From contig NC_073692.1 of the NCBI RefSeq assembly GCF_029784155.1, positions 153,542,334-153,606,333 on the forward strand: a DNA stretch of 64,000 nt, given 5' to 3'. Within the stretch, counting starts at the first letter, position 1. Each line of letters starts with the position of its first letter. The DNA is from Uranotaenia lowii. Its lineage: Eukaryota > Arthropoda > Insecta > Diptera > Culicidae. Both the position numbers and the translations under genes were made by a program. Shown piece by piece: positions 33,895 to 45,621 of the stretch. Under the pieces are notes generated by a model, which was not told the origin of the DNA, ran no database searches, and saw only the letters and a program-made list of their open reading frames with translations.

Positions 33895-35340
33895 AATATA
33901 AAAAAAAACAATTTCCGTTTGTATGTTTGTGTACAATTGGTTCAACCGTGTATAGACCTAGAGAACTGGAATTTTGCATAAAGCATGGATCACGCAAAAT
34001 TTGGACGCATTAAAAAGGGTCTATCTCGGAGCTATGTAAACGAAATAAAAATGTTTTGTACTAAAAATGTAGGGTTTTTAAATCACTATAAAGTAAAAAT
34101 ATTTAAAAAAAATTATTCCGATGTTGTTTTGTTGAAATTTCGAACATTTCGTTGAGTGGCAGCGGCCTAAAGAATACTGCCACTGGGATACTGGTCCATG
34201 TCGTACGAGGCGACTTATCCAGTACTTCCCAGATACGTTTATCTCATATTTCTGTCTATTGGAAATCAATGAGGCTGTATCTGGGCGGGGGGGGGAAATA
34301 GGTCAAGGTCAATTATTGCATGCAGAGTTCAGAAGTTTTTCAAGTTCAAAACATTGGAAGAAAATGTTATGAATCTGAATCAGTTTTAAATTCTTGCTAG
34401 TATTTTTTAACCTTTGTACGTATTTTCTCTCGAGAAGGGTATGCCAATAGTGCATATGTAGTACATGCATTTGCACAAGCTGTATTCTTTCATATTTTCT
34501 CGTTTTACCAATTTGGAATATGATTTTTCATTTAACTAATCTCTTTGCTCTCCTAGTAACTTCGTTCATTAAAATCTTTTCACAAGTGTTTAAATATGAA
34601 TCGCAAACGCATCGCTTACGGTCCCATTGCTTTTGGCTATCTGTTAATATTAACCTCCTTATAATGGACAAGTATTCAGTCCCTTCTATCTTTGGATTGG
34701 TAACAGAATTTTTTTGGAGGTAAATGTCCGTTCATTTTATTGTTAAAATTGCATCATGGTTATTCAATCATTCAAGCCGTACAAATATCGTTTCCGTAGA
34801 AAAAAATTTCTTTTTTTTTTGTTTTTTTTTTTAAGGTTGCCAAAAGGCTTCAATATTCCCTATTAAATCAAGTTTTTGATCAAACTTGTATCGCATGTCG
34901 ACAGTCATATCTGTTTCACCTAATATATGTCACTTCTTTTGTATTGACACATGTTCCCTTAGCTTTAGAATGGTTATAGTGTTAAGAAGAGTCAGAGCTC
35001 CTTAAATATCGTACTCTGATATTTCGTATCACACGTCAATCCTCGTTCTGGAATCCACTGCCACAGCTTCGTGCAGTGTTAATATCGCTTGTTTCAAATT
35101 TGGCGTCACAGAAGCTCATTGTAGTCGTCTAACCAGAGCGCTAACTGGTCAGTTAAATAAAAATATATCAAATCAAGACTTTTTGCTCTGAATCTCCTGT
35201 ATGGTTAAGCTATGATTCAGAGGTACTATTGTACCTATATTTACCTTCCACTTAGTGTGTACATATCCCTCTTTTGCCTGGCTTCATTTTTTTTAATGTA
35301 TGTCAGAATTTAACAAAGAAAGTTAAAAAAAAAATATTAT
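33895..35340. other. Unassigned AT-rich sequence
   Basis: No gene or bounded element is recognised. A segment at about 34985-35175 ending GTTAAATAAAAATATATC might be a LINE 3' untranslated relic, but no TSD or tail was confirmed. Confidence 0.35.
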
Positions 35341-35352
35341 GATTAAAAAAAA

Positions 35353-35642
35353 AGCTTAATTGCTTAAAAATCCCTATGTGGATAAGCTAAATGCCAACTT
35401 TGCCATTATAAAATCGTTTATTTGCCCTCATTGTAGCATCCTGGTTAGAACATTTTCTGATCATTGTAAACTCAAATCTCCTGAATTTTGTAGTTTTGAA
35501 TCAATAATGTGTGATTCTTTTTAGCTCTATATGTATCTAATTCTAAGAATTTAAACTAAAATAACAATCTGTCATTTTTCACCCAATGTGGTTATAAGCT
35601 TCAGTGCTTCAAAATCCCTACGTGGATCGGCTTTATGCCCTA
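35353..35642 (+). repeat. Local direct duplication of a ~47-bp block
   Basis: AAGCTTAATTGCTTAAAAAT plus CCCTATGTGGATAAGC (35353-35399) is repeated with changes at 35596-35642 (AAGCTTCAGTGCTTCAAAAT plus CCCTACGTGGATCGGC). The copies are about 243 bp apart. Origin unknown. Confidence 0.6.
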
Positions 35643-36005
35643 AATATTTGTTTATTTTCTAATCCTCTTATGGTTTTCAGATTTCTCAGGTATATGATGA
35701 AATCTGTAAAAAAGGCTAGGCACAATTTTCCCGTTTGTTTGGATAACGTGCCGCTATCAAGCCTACCCCTTTTCTGATACCACTCATCATAGTTTGGACA
35801 CCCTATTGACTTCCTGTTCTTTACTGGTCCTTTGTGAGATCTAATGTACGAAAAAAAACGTTTCTCAGGCACTCCTCCTTGTACATTTCTGAGTCCATGG
35901 TCTTGTTTTTCACAAAAAACCGGGGTTTTTCGTCCGCAGCTGCAAAAACCTTGCCAGATCAAACCCTTTCTTGCCGAATTATCGGCAAAAACGAATTTGA
36001 ACTTG

Positions 36006-36013
36006 GCGGGGAC
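36006..36013. repeat. 8-bp TSD of hAT-like element 1 (left)
   Basis: GCGGGGAC is repeated exactly at 40293-40300. Confidence 0.9.
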
Positions 36014-36328
36014 CAGGCGCGGTCCTATGGGGGGGGTGATCGGGGTGCAAGCGGCAAAAACCCGTTACGAAGTACTCGCAAACGCTAGATTTTATATAAA
36101 AACAAGAAACTTTTCTTAGTAGGTGTACGTTCGAATTTTCAAATTTTTCCACTCCGTGGGGGGTTTGTTTAATAAAATTATTTATTAACCTCTTTAACAG
36201 CTTAAAATTGAAAAAAGTCGGTCCGCCAAACTAAAACAGTTGTAACTTGCAATACCCTGGACCGAATTTCACGAAATAACTTTTTTTGAGGTACTTATAG
36301 CGTTGAATTTGAATTTGCTGACCATAAA

Positions 36329-36700
36329 CGCTGCCGACCATAAGTTTTGGATCACCCCCTCAATCTCATTCAAAAGTCGATGAGCAAAACCTTCTTCGTA
36401 TGTTATTGGCAAAATTTATATGTTAACTTAATATAACTTAATCTTGGCATAAATTGGAAAATTTCCAAAAAAAACGCATTTTATATTTAAACCTGATCAG
36501 TTCAGGGTTGGGTGGACCGAATTTAAAAATTTTAGTTGCATTTGAATCTTTTTTCATAAATTTCGAATCATCAAAGTTTGGGCTCACTTCTCAGTATAGT
36601 GTATCGGCAAAAAGTTTGGGATCATGCAATTTAATATCGTGCGTATCTCTGTCATCAAACAACTTTTCGCTAATCTGATAAGTTATCTTTGATGCTCGTG
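36329..36700. mobile_element. Diverged relative of the CTGCCGGCCAAAAG foldback
   Basis: CTGCCGACCATAAGTTTTGG, GATCACC, TCAGTATAGTGTATCGGC and AAAAAGTTTGGGATCAT correspond in order to the outer and inner repeats of the left arm of the 55329-56517 element. The right arm was not found, so this is a partial old copy. Confidence 0.6.
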
Positions 36701-36966
36701 AGTTTTTTTCGCTTTTTGGATATTTAGTGAAAATGTTTTCTCAGACTAACTTCGTTAAAACTTTAGCTATAGTTTGTTCATTTTTTGATAATGTTTACCA
36801 AATAGTCGGTATGTTCAATAAATACCTGCAAACTTGCTTCGACCATAACTTTGTTATCTTACAAGTTATTCCAGATTGATTTGGCTCCATGTTTGATGGA
36901 TCAACATATCTCGATTCTTTTTAGAAGTAAAAAAGACTTGAGCCTTTAAGTGTTCAATTGCCTTTG

Positions 36967-37090
36967 GGGCCGTTCAGATACCACGTGGACAAAAAATAAG
37001 ATATTTACCCCCTTCTCCCTCTCCGTGCACAAGTGTGGATATTTTGAAACCCCTATCCCCCTTCTCCAGATGTCCACCTGAACAGATTCG
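36967..37090. repeat. Short inverted-repeat remnant (CCGTTCAGATACCACGTGGACA)
   Basis: GTTCAGATACCACGTGGACA at the left and TGTCCACCTGAAC at the right pair imperfectly over about 120 bp with pyrimidine-rich centres. It resembles a small MITE, but no TSD was confirmed. Confidence 0.4.
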
Positions 37091-38724
37091 ATTTTTGTTG
37101 GCTAAATCTAATACTACATTTCCATTTCTTGGTTTATTTTTCATTGCAAGCTCCGATTTTTACAGAATGCAAAGCCCACATTTTTTTTCTGAATTAAAAA
37201 TACCGAAACTGACTAGACAATTTCAATTAAAAAGATAGTTTTGAATTTATGTTTTTTTTTCTAAATAATTTTTTATTTCGGAACGTTTTTGAAAGAAATG
37301 AGCTTTGATTGTATTTGCCTCGACGTAGCAAAAATGATCGATTTTGATTCATTGATATGAAACAATTCTTCATAATTTGGTAATTTTTCAGATTTTTAGA
37401 ATTTTAATTTACATACTTTACGTTTGAAGAGGAAATATAAATTTTAGATATCTAAATGTTTGGAAATGGCCAAACACATCAAATTAAAAATGTATTTTCT
37501 CGAAATAAGTTTCTTTTTTAAATTAATAATTTATTTTTCTTTCGAAAGCCCGTTTACTGTAATATTTCATAAGCTTTTATGCACTTATACCCCTTTGGAT
37601 CGGAGGGCCTCATACGTTTTGAGCAGTTATCACAATTAAACAATTTTAATGATGATCAATAGTTTTTATAAAAATAATTCATTCTTTAATATGAAACTTT
37701 CAAAATTCAGTTGATTAAGTAAGAAATGGTTACGATCAAGTTGTTCTGAGACCAAATTATGATTAAAACTATAAAAATAAATCTGAGTTATAAGGATTTT
37801 ATGGTAATGAAAAATTACATAAAAAATATGAAACTTAGATTATTGATTGAAACTTGATTTCAGTTATGCTTCAAATTCTATACAAAGCTTGAAAAAATAG
37901 CGTTTTTTACCTGCTTTGATTAGTACTTTTGCTCCAAACATGTAAGAGGCTCGCGTTACCGCGTATGTATGTGAGAGCAGTTATTCACGCATTGTTTGTT
38001 TTCTATGCAAAAAATGAAATTTATTTTCATCAATTCTATCATCACTTTTAAAATATTACTCACAATGGTATTTCTCCCAGAATATTTGGTGTTGCAGATG
38101 GAACTTTTGAACACATTTTAAGCTTATTTACGATTTTTCCTGTTCATGCTATTTATTTTAAAAATATTCGTTTCACCGAATACTTGAAAAGGGTCGATAT
38201 TCGGCCGTTTGAACTATTCGGTACATAACTATTTAATTTTCTAAAAATACCGAAAATACAACTTCTGAAACTAAAGTTGATGGATAAAATCTGATGAAAA
38301 ATCGAGTTCAGAAATGTATTTCTAAAATCAGTTTTTAAAGCATAGTCTCCAAAAACTTTGTTTTAATTTTTCCCAGGTAAGATAAAAGTATTCCGTCATT
38401 CCCGACTATTTTCGGAAACAAGGCAATCGCTCAAGTTGAACATTCGGAAGATATTTTTCTAATTTTTGACCAACACGGCTGGATTTCAGGATTCACACCA
38501 ATTATATCGCCGATACTGTTTCTAGCTCATTTACACTTTTCTCAAATAATTGTTTTAGAACTGTTGCAAAATGAGAATCATTAAAATTTTGATGAGGGTC
38601 TTGCGCTAATATGAAGATGCTCAGTAAAAATATTGTGGATAACTTGAACATTTTTTTTTTCCATTTTCTTCTACGAAAATGTGTGTTTAATTTTAATATG
38701 TAAAATGACATTTGTATCGGAAAA

Positions 38725-39743
38725 AATGTTCAAAACACAATCTCGTTTCACAATTCGAAGAAATATTGAAACTTCTCAATTGTTTTTGTTCTGTTTTAAA
38801 AATAGTTTTAATAGTTTGAAGATACTAATGATGAGATAAGAAAGCATTTACTTTGCAAAAACCAAGTGTAAAATAATCTTTAAAAAATCGGAAACAGTAA
38901 CGGTTTATGTTTATTTATTTATTTTTTTAAATATTCACAATGCAATAGAATATATAGTTACAATAAAACAGTGAACTATATCTGTTGAAAAAAAAACTCT
39001 GATGTCGTAAAGATGGAAAAGTGCACCATTAAACAATACCTCGATCAAGAAGCATCAAAATGAAACGAGAGAATGACATAGTTGAGTGTCACAATAAATC
39101 TCATTCAAAGTAGTTACAAACTAATATACAGCTTTTTTGCTTTGGAATCAGTTGAAAATAATTTATGCTTCATAAGTGTTGAAATTGATTTCGTGAGTGA
39201 TAAAATTCGTTGCATCGTTGCCAAGTGCATTATACGTGTATGAAAGTGCCACGTTAGGACGCTTTGCTCTTCTCGTCTTAAGCGCGCGGTAAAATTCGGT
39301 GAGTTACGCCGGTGCTAAGTACAATGTTAGTTAGGACGTATGAAAACGCGATGTACTCGATAGTGTGCGACGCGACGATTTTTAACTTTGCTTTGATCAC
39401 ATCCCTTCCCAAAGGGAATCCAGATCTTATTTACCTTTCCCACTAACAAACCACCCTTCCTGTGACGACCGTGGAGATTTAGAGGTGTATTCGGTCTCTA
39501 GTAGCAACGGAAGTCGAACTAACAATCCTTTCCTTTCCCCGATGAACCGTAAGGACGTGGCCGGCGCCGTTATTGACCATATAAGATAAGGAACCTTCGA
39601 AACGTGCACACAGAAAATGGTAAGCTAATCCCAAGCCCCATTTATTTGGATCTATGTGCAATTTTGATGGTTCTTGTCAATCACGGAGTAGCAACTACTG
39701 AAATGTACGGTTTATCTAAGCTCAAGCTCAAGCTCAAGCTCAA
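38725..39743 (+). mobile_element. LINE-like 3' fragment with (AAGCTC)n tail and 25-bp target duplication
   Basis: A 25-bp sequence (GTAAAATGACATTTGTATCG plus GAAAA) is duplicated exactly at 38700-38724 and 39744-39768. The insert ends in about four AAGCTC units, a simple-repeat tail as in I/R1-type LINEs, rather than poly-A. Inside, 39150-39680 is GC-richer (for example CCTTTCCCACTAACAAACCA, GACGTGGCCGGCGCCG) and has the look of a conserved 3' UTR. No reverse transcriptase remains. The uninterrupted target is paralogous to 62755-63040, which lacks the insertion. Confidence 0.82.
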
Positions 39744-39744
39744 G
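39718..39744 (+). repeat. (AAGCTC)n tail
   Basis: Just over four AAGCTC units immediately precede the right target duplication. Confidence 0.85.
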
Positions 39745-40410
39745 TAAAATGACATTTGTATCGGAAAATTCTTTAAAGAATTCTTCAAGTTATAATTTCT
39801 AAACAACCAATTGTAAAATTTACGAAAATTTGTGTTTCTGCAACACTTTTTCGTAGTGAACATCTAAGATTTGCAGATTGTTTTATAAAAAGATATCACA
39901 ATAAGTGTATTGAGAAAATTTGTTAAAAGTTTTATGAAGGATTAATCACCGTAATTTGTATTTGTAGATTTAATTTATCGGTCTAGTGGTGAAAAGTGAT
40001 GTCCTTTTTAGTAGGGACATCTAAAGATTATGAAATTTTTTTATATTGGTGGATAGAAGGTTAGATGAAAATGAAAGATGTTGAAAAATCACTTTTCACC
40101 GCGGCCTACAAATTTGTTAAAAGTTTTCACTATTTTTCCCTATCTCTCACTCCCCCCCCCCCTCCCCCCCTCTTCCACTCTGTTACTTAAATAAACGTTT
40201 TTTCGCCAGATATTTACGATCCTTCTTATTGACTGAGTTTTGAAAATTTGGAAAATCACCCCCCCCAAGAGCCAACTCTAGGACCGCCCCTGGCGGGGAC
40301 ATCACTCCGACCAGTGGCTTTGTAAAATTTGTGGCCAGGAAGCCGCCCAAAATCCATCTTCACGTACTTTTCGTCATCCATGAGGATGCATTATTTTTCG
40401 GAAGGGACCG

Positions 40411-40640
40411 ACAAAAGGGGTCGTCCATGTAAACTGTTCCGAGTGACTGTATTATGCATAGGACTCGAATAAAAACCCTAAGACGAGTTTCAAGAGATGG
40501 GCAATCGGTATAAGGTATAAAGTTTTGTGTAAAGAGTCAGCAAAAGAAGTTGTCCATATTAAGTGATCCTCTTTTTTTGCTATATTGACGTTATTATGCG
40601 ATGGATTCGAATAAAGATAGCTCGTTGTTCCACATTCAAT
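40411..40640 (+). repeat. Two diverged direct repeats of ~60-75 bp
   Basis: A block with GTCGTCCATGTAAACTGTTC and ATTATGCATAGGACTCGAAT is echoed ~120 bp later by GTTGTCCATATTAAGTGATC and TTATGCGATGGATTCGAATA. Origin unknown. Confidence 0.5.
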
Positions 40641-40689
40641 GAGACAAGAAGGTTATTCGGTGTTGGTGCAGCATTATTATTTATTGAAA

Positions 40690-41025
40690 TTTTATTTAAA
40701 ACGTAGGTTTCAGTGGTAAATCTTTATTCAGTTTCGTTCGTCTAGTCACTATAAAAGTACTCACTTATTACATTAGCGATAGCTATTTATTTATCACTTT
40801 CCACATCTTATATTCTCTAACCGAGAAAATACTCATTTCTCAATGAGTATTCCAATGAATCTACTCATAATTATCTGCCAACACTGCGGTGCTACTGTTA
40901 ACCACAGTTTGAGTAGGTTTACTTTACAGTGTGATGATGTAGACATTTGTACCGTATACATCATCATCCGCAGTCATCAGCAATCATTATTGCTATTGTT
41001 TAATTGCCAATCGACCAAAGCATGT
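40690..41025 (-). mobile_element. LTR-like repeat, copy 2
   Basis: It matches 16719-17045 throughout (AACGTAGGTTTCAGTGGT, ATTACATTAGCGATAGCT, ACTCATTTCTCAATGAGTA, GATGATGTAGACATTTGTAC), with about 80 percent identity by eye. A 141-codon open frame begins inside it (40843-41268), but it is low-complexity and unlikely to be a gene. Confidence 0.5.
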
Positions 41026-41029
41026 GGAG

Positions 41030-42620
41030 AACCCTGCAGTCTTCAAGCGGACGATCGAGAGATCATTTCCGAATTCCACAGGAGCATCCGAAACAAAACG
41101 ATGAACTTCAACAAATTTAAAGCCAACATTATTTGTTTTTCTTTTTTTTTTTTCACTTTGTTTAATTCAAAATGTGAAGAATTTATCAATTATTTAAAAA
41201 AAAAAAAGTTTATAAATGCTGAAGGCCTTATAAATGAAGAAAATATCGTTGGTGTAGGATTAATTTAGCAATTGACTGTATGTAGGTAATTCTTTTCGGG
41301 CATCATGATAACAGGCTCAGATTTCAAGAGAGTAAAATACAAATCCTCCCTACCACCATAACGCATATCTTAATTTAGCAGTTACAAAGACGGAAGACCT
41401 TGGCCCAAATGCTAATCTGACAGACAGCATCAGCCATCTCCGGTAGACGACGCATCCGTGCCCTTTTCCTGTCATTAAGAGGCAATGTTTACATGTTCCT
41501 CACAATTATCGCCATAAGCGAGCGTCTCGTCCTCACCACCATTAACTTACACCAACACATTCTCTACGGATGAACAACGCTACGCCGTTGATACTAACTG
41601 GGGCCAAGGTATTCCACTTCTGTATAGCTTGAATTATTCGCTCGAAACGAAAAATACTCAGTAAACAATTCAGGGAATTCATTTCCGAATTGGTTGGGTC
41701 GTCGGGCTGCTGGATAATTTTCGATTCGGGTTTGTTGTTTTGAGTTGTGCTAGGGGGAATCCGTTCAATTTTTCGTCGAATTTTGGAAAAGCCAAAAAAT
41801 GGCCCACCTCCTCTACCCCATGCTGATTAAATACCACAATCTGGATTTAATTTGACAACATCACAGTTCCAGGCAAAGGAAGGAGTTGTCTGTGTAGACG
41901 GTGAAATTGGTCCGACGAACTTTTTCCTGTTTGGATTATTATTTTCTATGCAGCGAATTTTTCCTCAGATTAATTCAACAAACAAGTTCCCAAAGACTGA
42001 GAAAGACATACCTACCCAAAAGAAAAAACGAGCGAAGCGTCAGATATGATAAATTGATCCGGACCGTTTTGTGGAAAAACTTCGAAAAGAATGTCCGCCG
42101 AGTGAACCAACTTCCGGAATCCATGTTTGGTCCCTAAACGAGTATGACACTGGCTAGATGGTTAAGGCCGAACATGGTTCGCTCACTCCGTACGAAGTGC
42201 AACGTAAAATATGATTTATTATACCATATTTAATTAATGAGTGCCACTCTTTGCAAGAAAATAAACTCCAACCTGCGGTACTTTGCAGCAAGCAAGCAGC
42301 AATGGTGAAACACTATGCTTCATTTTGCTTTTTTTTTTCTACGTTATGCTGAATCTCCCATCCGTTAAACCATCAGCAAGTTGCTTCATCCGCGTTAAGC
42401 ATGGATTTTCCTCGTTAATGATAGCTGGATGTTTCCGGTTTAGCCAGTGCAGTGGACCAACTACCAACTTTTTTTTCTACTTTGTTACCTTGTGGAACGT
42501 AAATGAGTGACGGCCGGCTTAGCATTCAATTCATGGGATGCTGCGCTGGAAAGTGAGAATTAGTGTTAACCAGATTGATTCATGCTCGACTGAAAAATTC
42601 TATGAAGCTCAAATTTTCAA
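41030..42620. other. Unassigned, partly GC-richer sequence
   Basis: Composition is near balanced at about 41350-42300, with no domain-bearing open frame and no bounded repeat. It may be unique host DNA. Confidence 0.35.
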
Positions 42621-42627
42621 AATGAGT

Positions 42628-42690
42628 ACCGTAAACTGGGGAAATTTTACTCACTTTTGTCATCAAGGCTGAAACAAATATTTATTAATT
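42628..42690 (+). mobile_element. CCGTAAACTGGGG-family left end fragment
   Basis: TACCGTAAACTGGGGAAATT begins here as in the 10922 and 28984 copies. Similarity fades quickly and no right end is present. Confidence 0.5.
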
Positions 42691-42943
42691 TCTTCTTTTG
42701 TCATCCCTCTCCCTCTTCGAAATTTTCAAAAAACCTAAAAGGGGAAATTAACAAGTTTTGAAGGATTTAATGTAAATTTTGAAAAAAAATCAATCATTTG
42801 AAGGATTATTTGACCAAAAAATAAATTTTGGAAGATGGAAGCTATTTCACCTTTTCTTTTCTTGATTTTATTGAATTTTTCGATTAAAAATTACTTGCTT
42901 CATAGGTTTTGTGCAATGATATATAATGCAATTTTATTGTATA

Positions 42944-43540
42944 CTAGCTGACCCGTTGTGCATTGCAACACCTTTTAAAATAATTAAAAAAAATTATAAG
43001 TACGTCAAATTCAAATTTTAAAATTGTTCTTTAAAATGGAAGCTACATCTTCCACTTCTAAAGGGTGATACGGTCAAAATTTGGTCAATATCAACTTGAC
43101 GTATTTCTTTCAATTTTGCATTTAAAAAACTTGAACACCCTTAATTTTGAAGGTGTGTGTAGAATGTTGCTCCTATTTTGATTTTGTAATTCACTCTTCA
43201 GTTGTCAAAATGCCGTCCAAGGAAGAAGAGCAGCGTATCAAAATTTTGCTCGCGCATTGCGAAAATCCGAGCTACTCGCACGCAAAGCTGGCAAAATCGC
43301 TAAAAGTTGCCAAATCAACCGTTACAAATGTAATTAAAGTGTTTGGGGAACGTTTGTCGACAGCCAGCCTGATCTACCCACTATAAGTAATGAGGGGTCT
43401 CGAAAAGTCGAAGAAACATTTCTCGTATCCAATAACCAATCCAAATATCCATATCCAATTCCACATTTGCTCGATTTGTTCTAAAGTCATGCATCAAAAT
43501 CTATGAGAGCCCCATTTAAAACACTTTTTGTAGTAACGAG
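42944..43540 (+). mobile_element. Interspersed repeat copy C, interrupted
   Basis: It begins ACTAGCTGACCCGTTGTGCA as in copies A and B. It is interrupted at 43061 by a mariner fragment and resumes at about 43392 with GAGGGGTCTCGAAAAG and ATTTCTCGTATCC units. It lacks the CAGA tail. Confidence 0.7.
43061..43386 (+). pseudogene. Mariner 5' end with transposase N-terminal HTH
   Basis: TA (43059-43060) precedes a terminal repeat AAGGGTGATACGGTCAAAAT. A frame from ATG 43210 then reads MPSKEEEQRIKILLAHCENP and AKLAKSLKVAKSTVTNVIKV, ending with FGERLSTA before a stop at 43384-43386. This is the first helix-turn-helix of a DD37E-type mariner transposase, which binds the element's own TIR. The catalytic domain and right TIR are missing, so it is an internal-plus-3' deletion sitting inside repeat copy C. 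Confidence 0.82.
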
Positions 43541-43649
43541 AACATAGCATAATCGTTTAATTTTTAAAAACAGAAATGCATGTCCCATGATAACGTCAAA
43601 TACAGAAGCTTGTTGACCAATTTTTTTTTTTGGTGAATCTCAGTGTAGA

Positions 43650-43657
43650 TATCCCAG
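43650..43657. repeat. 8-bp TSD of hAT-like element 2 (left)
   Basis: TATCCCAG is repeated exactly at 46539-46546. Confidence 0.9.
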
Positions 43658-43672
43658 CATGGCCGTAGGAAC

Positions 43673-43716
43673 GGGGGGGGGGGGGGGGGGGTTTGGGGGT
43701 TAAACCCCCCCCCCCC
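43673..43716. repeat. G19 ... C12 subterminal hairpin
   Basis: The G-run 43673-43691 and C-run 43705-43716 flank TTTGGGGGTTAAA. The same design (G-run, TTTTAGGGGTTTAA, C-run) follows the left TIR of the element at 54271. Confidence 0.85.
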
Positions 43717-43911
43717 ATAAGGGTACAAAAAAGCAAGCAAGGTATTATACTCTACACTCAAAATTTTAAATTCATAATCCAATTATGAAATTGCGCTAAG
43801 TTATTCAAGAGTAACAATCTAGACTTAAACATAATGCCAAAACCTCAAAAGCCCATCCCAAGTTCAAAATTCAGCTTCAGTTTTTCAAAATTTTCTCACA
43901 TGTTCAAAGAA

Positions 43912-44330
43912 TAAGGTTGCCAGGATTTTTTCATCGCGTTTACGGGCCAAACAAATTCGGGCTGTTTTATATAAAAACCTTGCAAAATCCGGGTATTTGA
44001 TTTTAAAATTGTCGACCAGCATTTAAGCTACATCCGGGCAATTTTGGTCAAAACTTAGAAATTATTCATAAAAAATCAAGAAAAAAACATGAAAAACCCT
44101 TTCATGACTCTTTTTTTAAGCTTGCTCCCAAGATTTTGGACGCATGATTAAAAAAAATTAAACCACAATTCGGTTTTTTTCTTAATTTGATTTAAGAATA
44201 AATATGGGAATAAACCCAGGCAAAATCCGGGCTTTTCTAATGAAATCCGGGCAACCGGGTCAAACCGGACTTTTCCCAAACTTTATATTAAATATCCAGA
44301 CCGGGTTGTTAAAACCGGGCAATCTATCAA
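43912..44330. mobile_element. CCGGGCAA-type MITE remnant inside hAT-like element 2
   Basis: AAGGTTGCCAGGATTTTTTC at the left and AACCGGGCAATCT at the right are weak inverted ends. AAAATCCGGG and CCGGGCAA motifs recur inside and are shared with 33640-33890. Confidence 0.5.
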
Positions 44331-45392
44331 CTTTATCATAGAAATTCAGATCTGAATATTAAATTTTAAATTCAGGTTGCATATTCCCATAACCTTAATT
44401 ATATTTCTACATATTTTCGTATTTTTTATCCTGTATCAAGCTTAGGATTCTTGATTTTCAGTTCGAATAATCATAAGAAATTAGGAATGAAAAGCTGTTT
44501 CAAAATCCTGGTTCAAATTCGGTTTTGCATTTCATATCAATCATGTTCTTCGAAAATCGTATGCATTTTCAGTATTTTGATAATACTTTTCCGAATATCA
44601 AAAAAAAAAGTAAAATATTTTGTTTTATACTCAAATTCGAAGTTTTTTAACTTTATTCTGACACAAAATTCAAACATTTAAACTGTAAAGTGGCGATCCA
44701 AATTGAAAACTTAGATTCAGATTTATCATTTGAAATTCACATTTTAATTCAGATTCATAAAACAGATTAAAAATAAATAGGTAATTGAAATAATGAATTA
44801 TGATAAAACCAGCATTATAGAATTTAAATAAGAATTGGCTCATAAATTTCTGATCTGAAATTAGGATTCGGAAAACGTATTTTTGTACATTTCAGAAATC
44901 GTGTAGAAATTCGGAAAGAGATTCAAAGTTCAATTTTTGAATTCAGGTTCAGACTTCAGATTAAAATTCAGAAAAAGATTTATCTTGTGGATGAGTTTAT
45001 CATAAATCACAGATATAAAGTTATTTGATTTTGATCATCGCACTTACTTTTGATCCTTTCGATTGATGTTTTTTATGATAAGCGAACACAAGAAGGCCGA
45101 AAACGTTAAAAAAACAGCCTTATTTTGCTTTCTTAAATTATCGAGAAACATCAATCGAAATAGATCATGAATATAAACTAGAATTTGAGTTGATATACTT
45201 ATTTTTGTTTTATGCAAAATATCCCAAATTATATTTTTAAAGGATCATCCACACGATGTTCATTATGGAATTCCTTCTTTATGAAACATATTTGCTGTTA
45301 AAGAAATATGTACCTGATCTTCACCAAAATATCTGCACAAAATCCTATATTTTCTCGGTTTATTGTTTAACATTATTAATATTGCAGTTTTT

Positions 45393-45621
45393 TTTTTAAG
45401 TATCCCTTTCCTCTTTTTCTTTTTTATTTTTGTCCATTGTAGTTTTGAATAATGAACGATGAACTCAATACTTGAATCCTTAAAACAAATAAATGGACAA
45501 CATTGTGAAAAATCTTTGTTAACTAAACTTAAGCAACTGTTGTACAAAAAACTAATAGTCTCCCGGCTCCGTTAAACTAAATGGTTTGAGTCGTTTCAAA
45601 TAAACGAATTGTTAAAAAAAA
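45393..45621 (+). mobile_element. 5'-truncated Jockey-like retrotransposon 3' tail with TSD
   Basis: A perfect 12-bp duplication ATTGCAGTTTTT flanks it (45381-45392, 45622-45633). The 3' end reads CTCCCGGCTCCGTTAAACTA, TGAGTCGTTTCAAATAAACG and an A-run, matching the tail at 30075-30335. It is younger than the hAT-like element it sits in. Confidence 0.82.

Larger units (their letters stand above)
36014..40292. mobile_element. hAT-like element 1 (4,279 bp), non-autonomous or decayed
   Basis: The termini CAGGCGCGGTCCTA and (reverse) CAGGGGCGGTCCTA match at 13 of 14 positions, with a perfect 8-bp TSD. Both features are typical of hAT transposons. A G-run (GGGGGGGG, about 36029-36036) follows the left TIR, and C-runs (about 40150-40170 and 40258-40266) precede the right one. 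No hAT transposase was recognised. It contains an old foldback relative at 36329-36700 and a retro-insertion at 38725-39743. The first ~280 bp are paralogous to 53637-53945, and inner parts to 60660-63040. Confidence 0.88.
35700..40410 (-). pseudogene. DD37E mariner transposase pseudogene split by a hAT-like element
   Basis: On the minus strand from about 40400 the frame reads CILMDDEKYVKMDFGRLPGH (first catalytic Asp), continues to ATGRSDVP at the hAT insertion, and resumes at 36013 as AKFKFVFADNSARKGLIWQG, then FCSCGRKTPVF and FFSYIRSHKGPV. Frameshifts follow the CSCG block, and the second Asp/Glu region is not clearly readable. It is a mariner cut-and-paste transposase related to the gene at 26942-27916 but a distinct copy (FGRLPG against FKQIAG). 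The 36014-40292 insertion splits it in frame with an 8-bp duplication. No TIRs were identified. Confidence 0.78.

Noticed and set aside
36014..40292. A single autonomous hAT transposase gene
   Set aside because: No long frame or hAT dimerisation/RNase-H motifs were recognised in any frame; termini and TSD support a non-autonomous or decayed element only.
40843..41268. 141-codon plus-strand frame as a gene
   Set aside because: It starts inside an interspersed LTR-like repeat and ends in low-complexity Phe/Lys runs encoded by T and A tracts.
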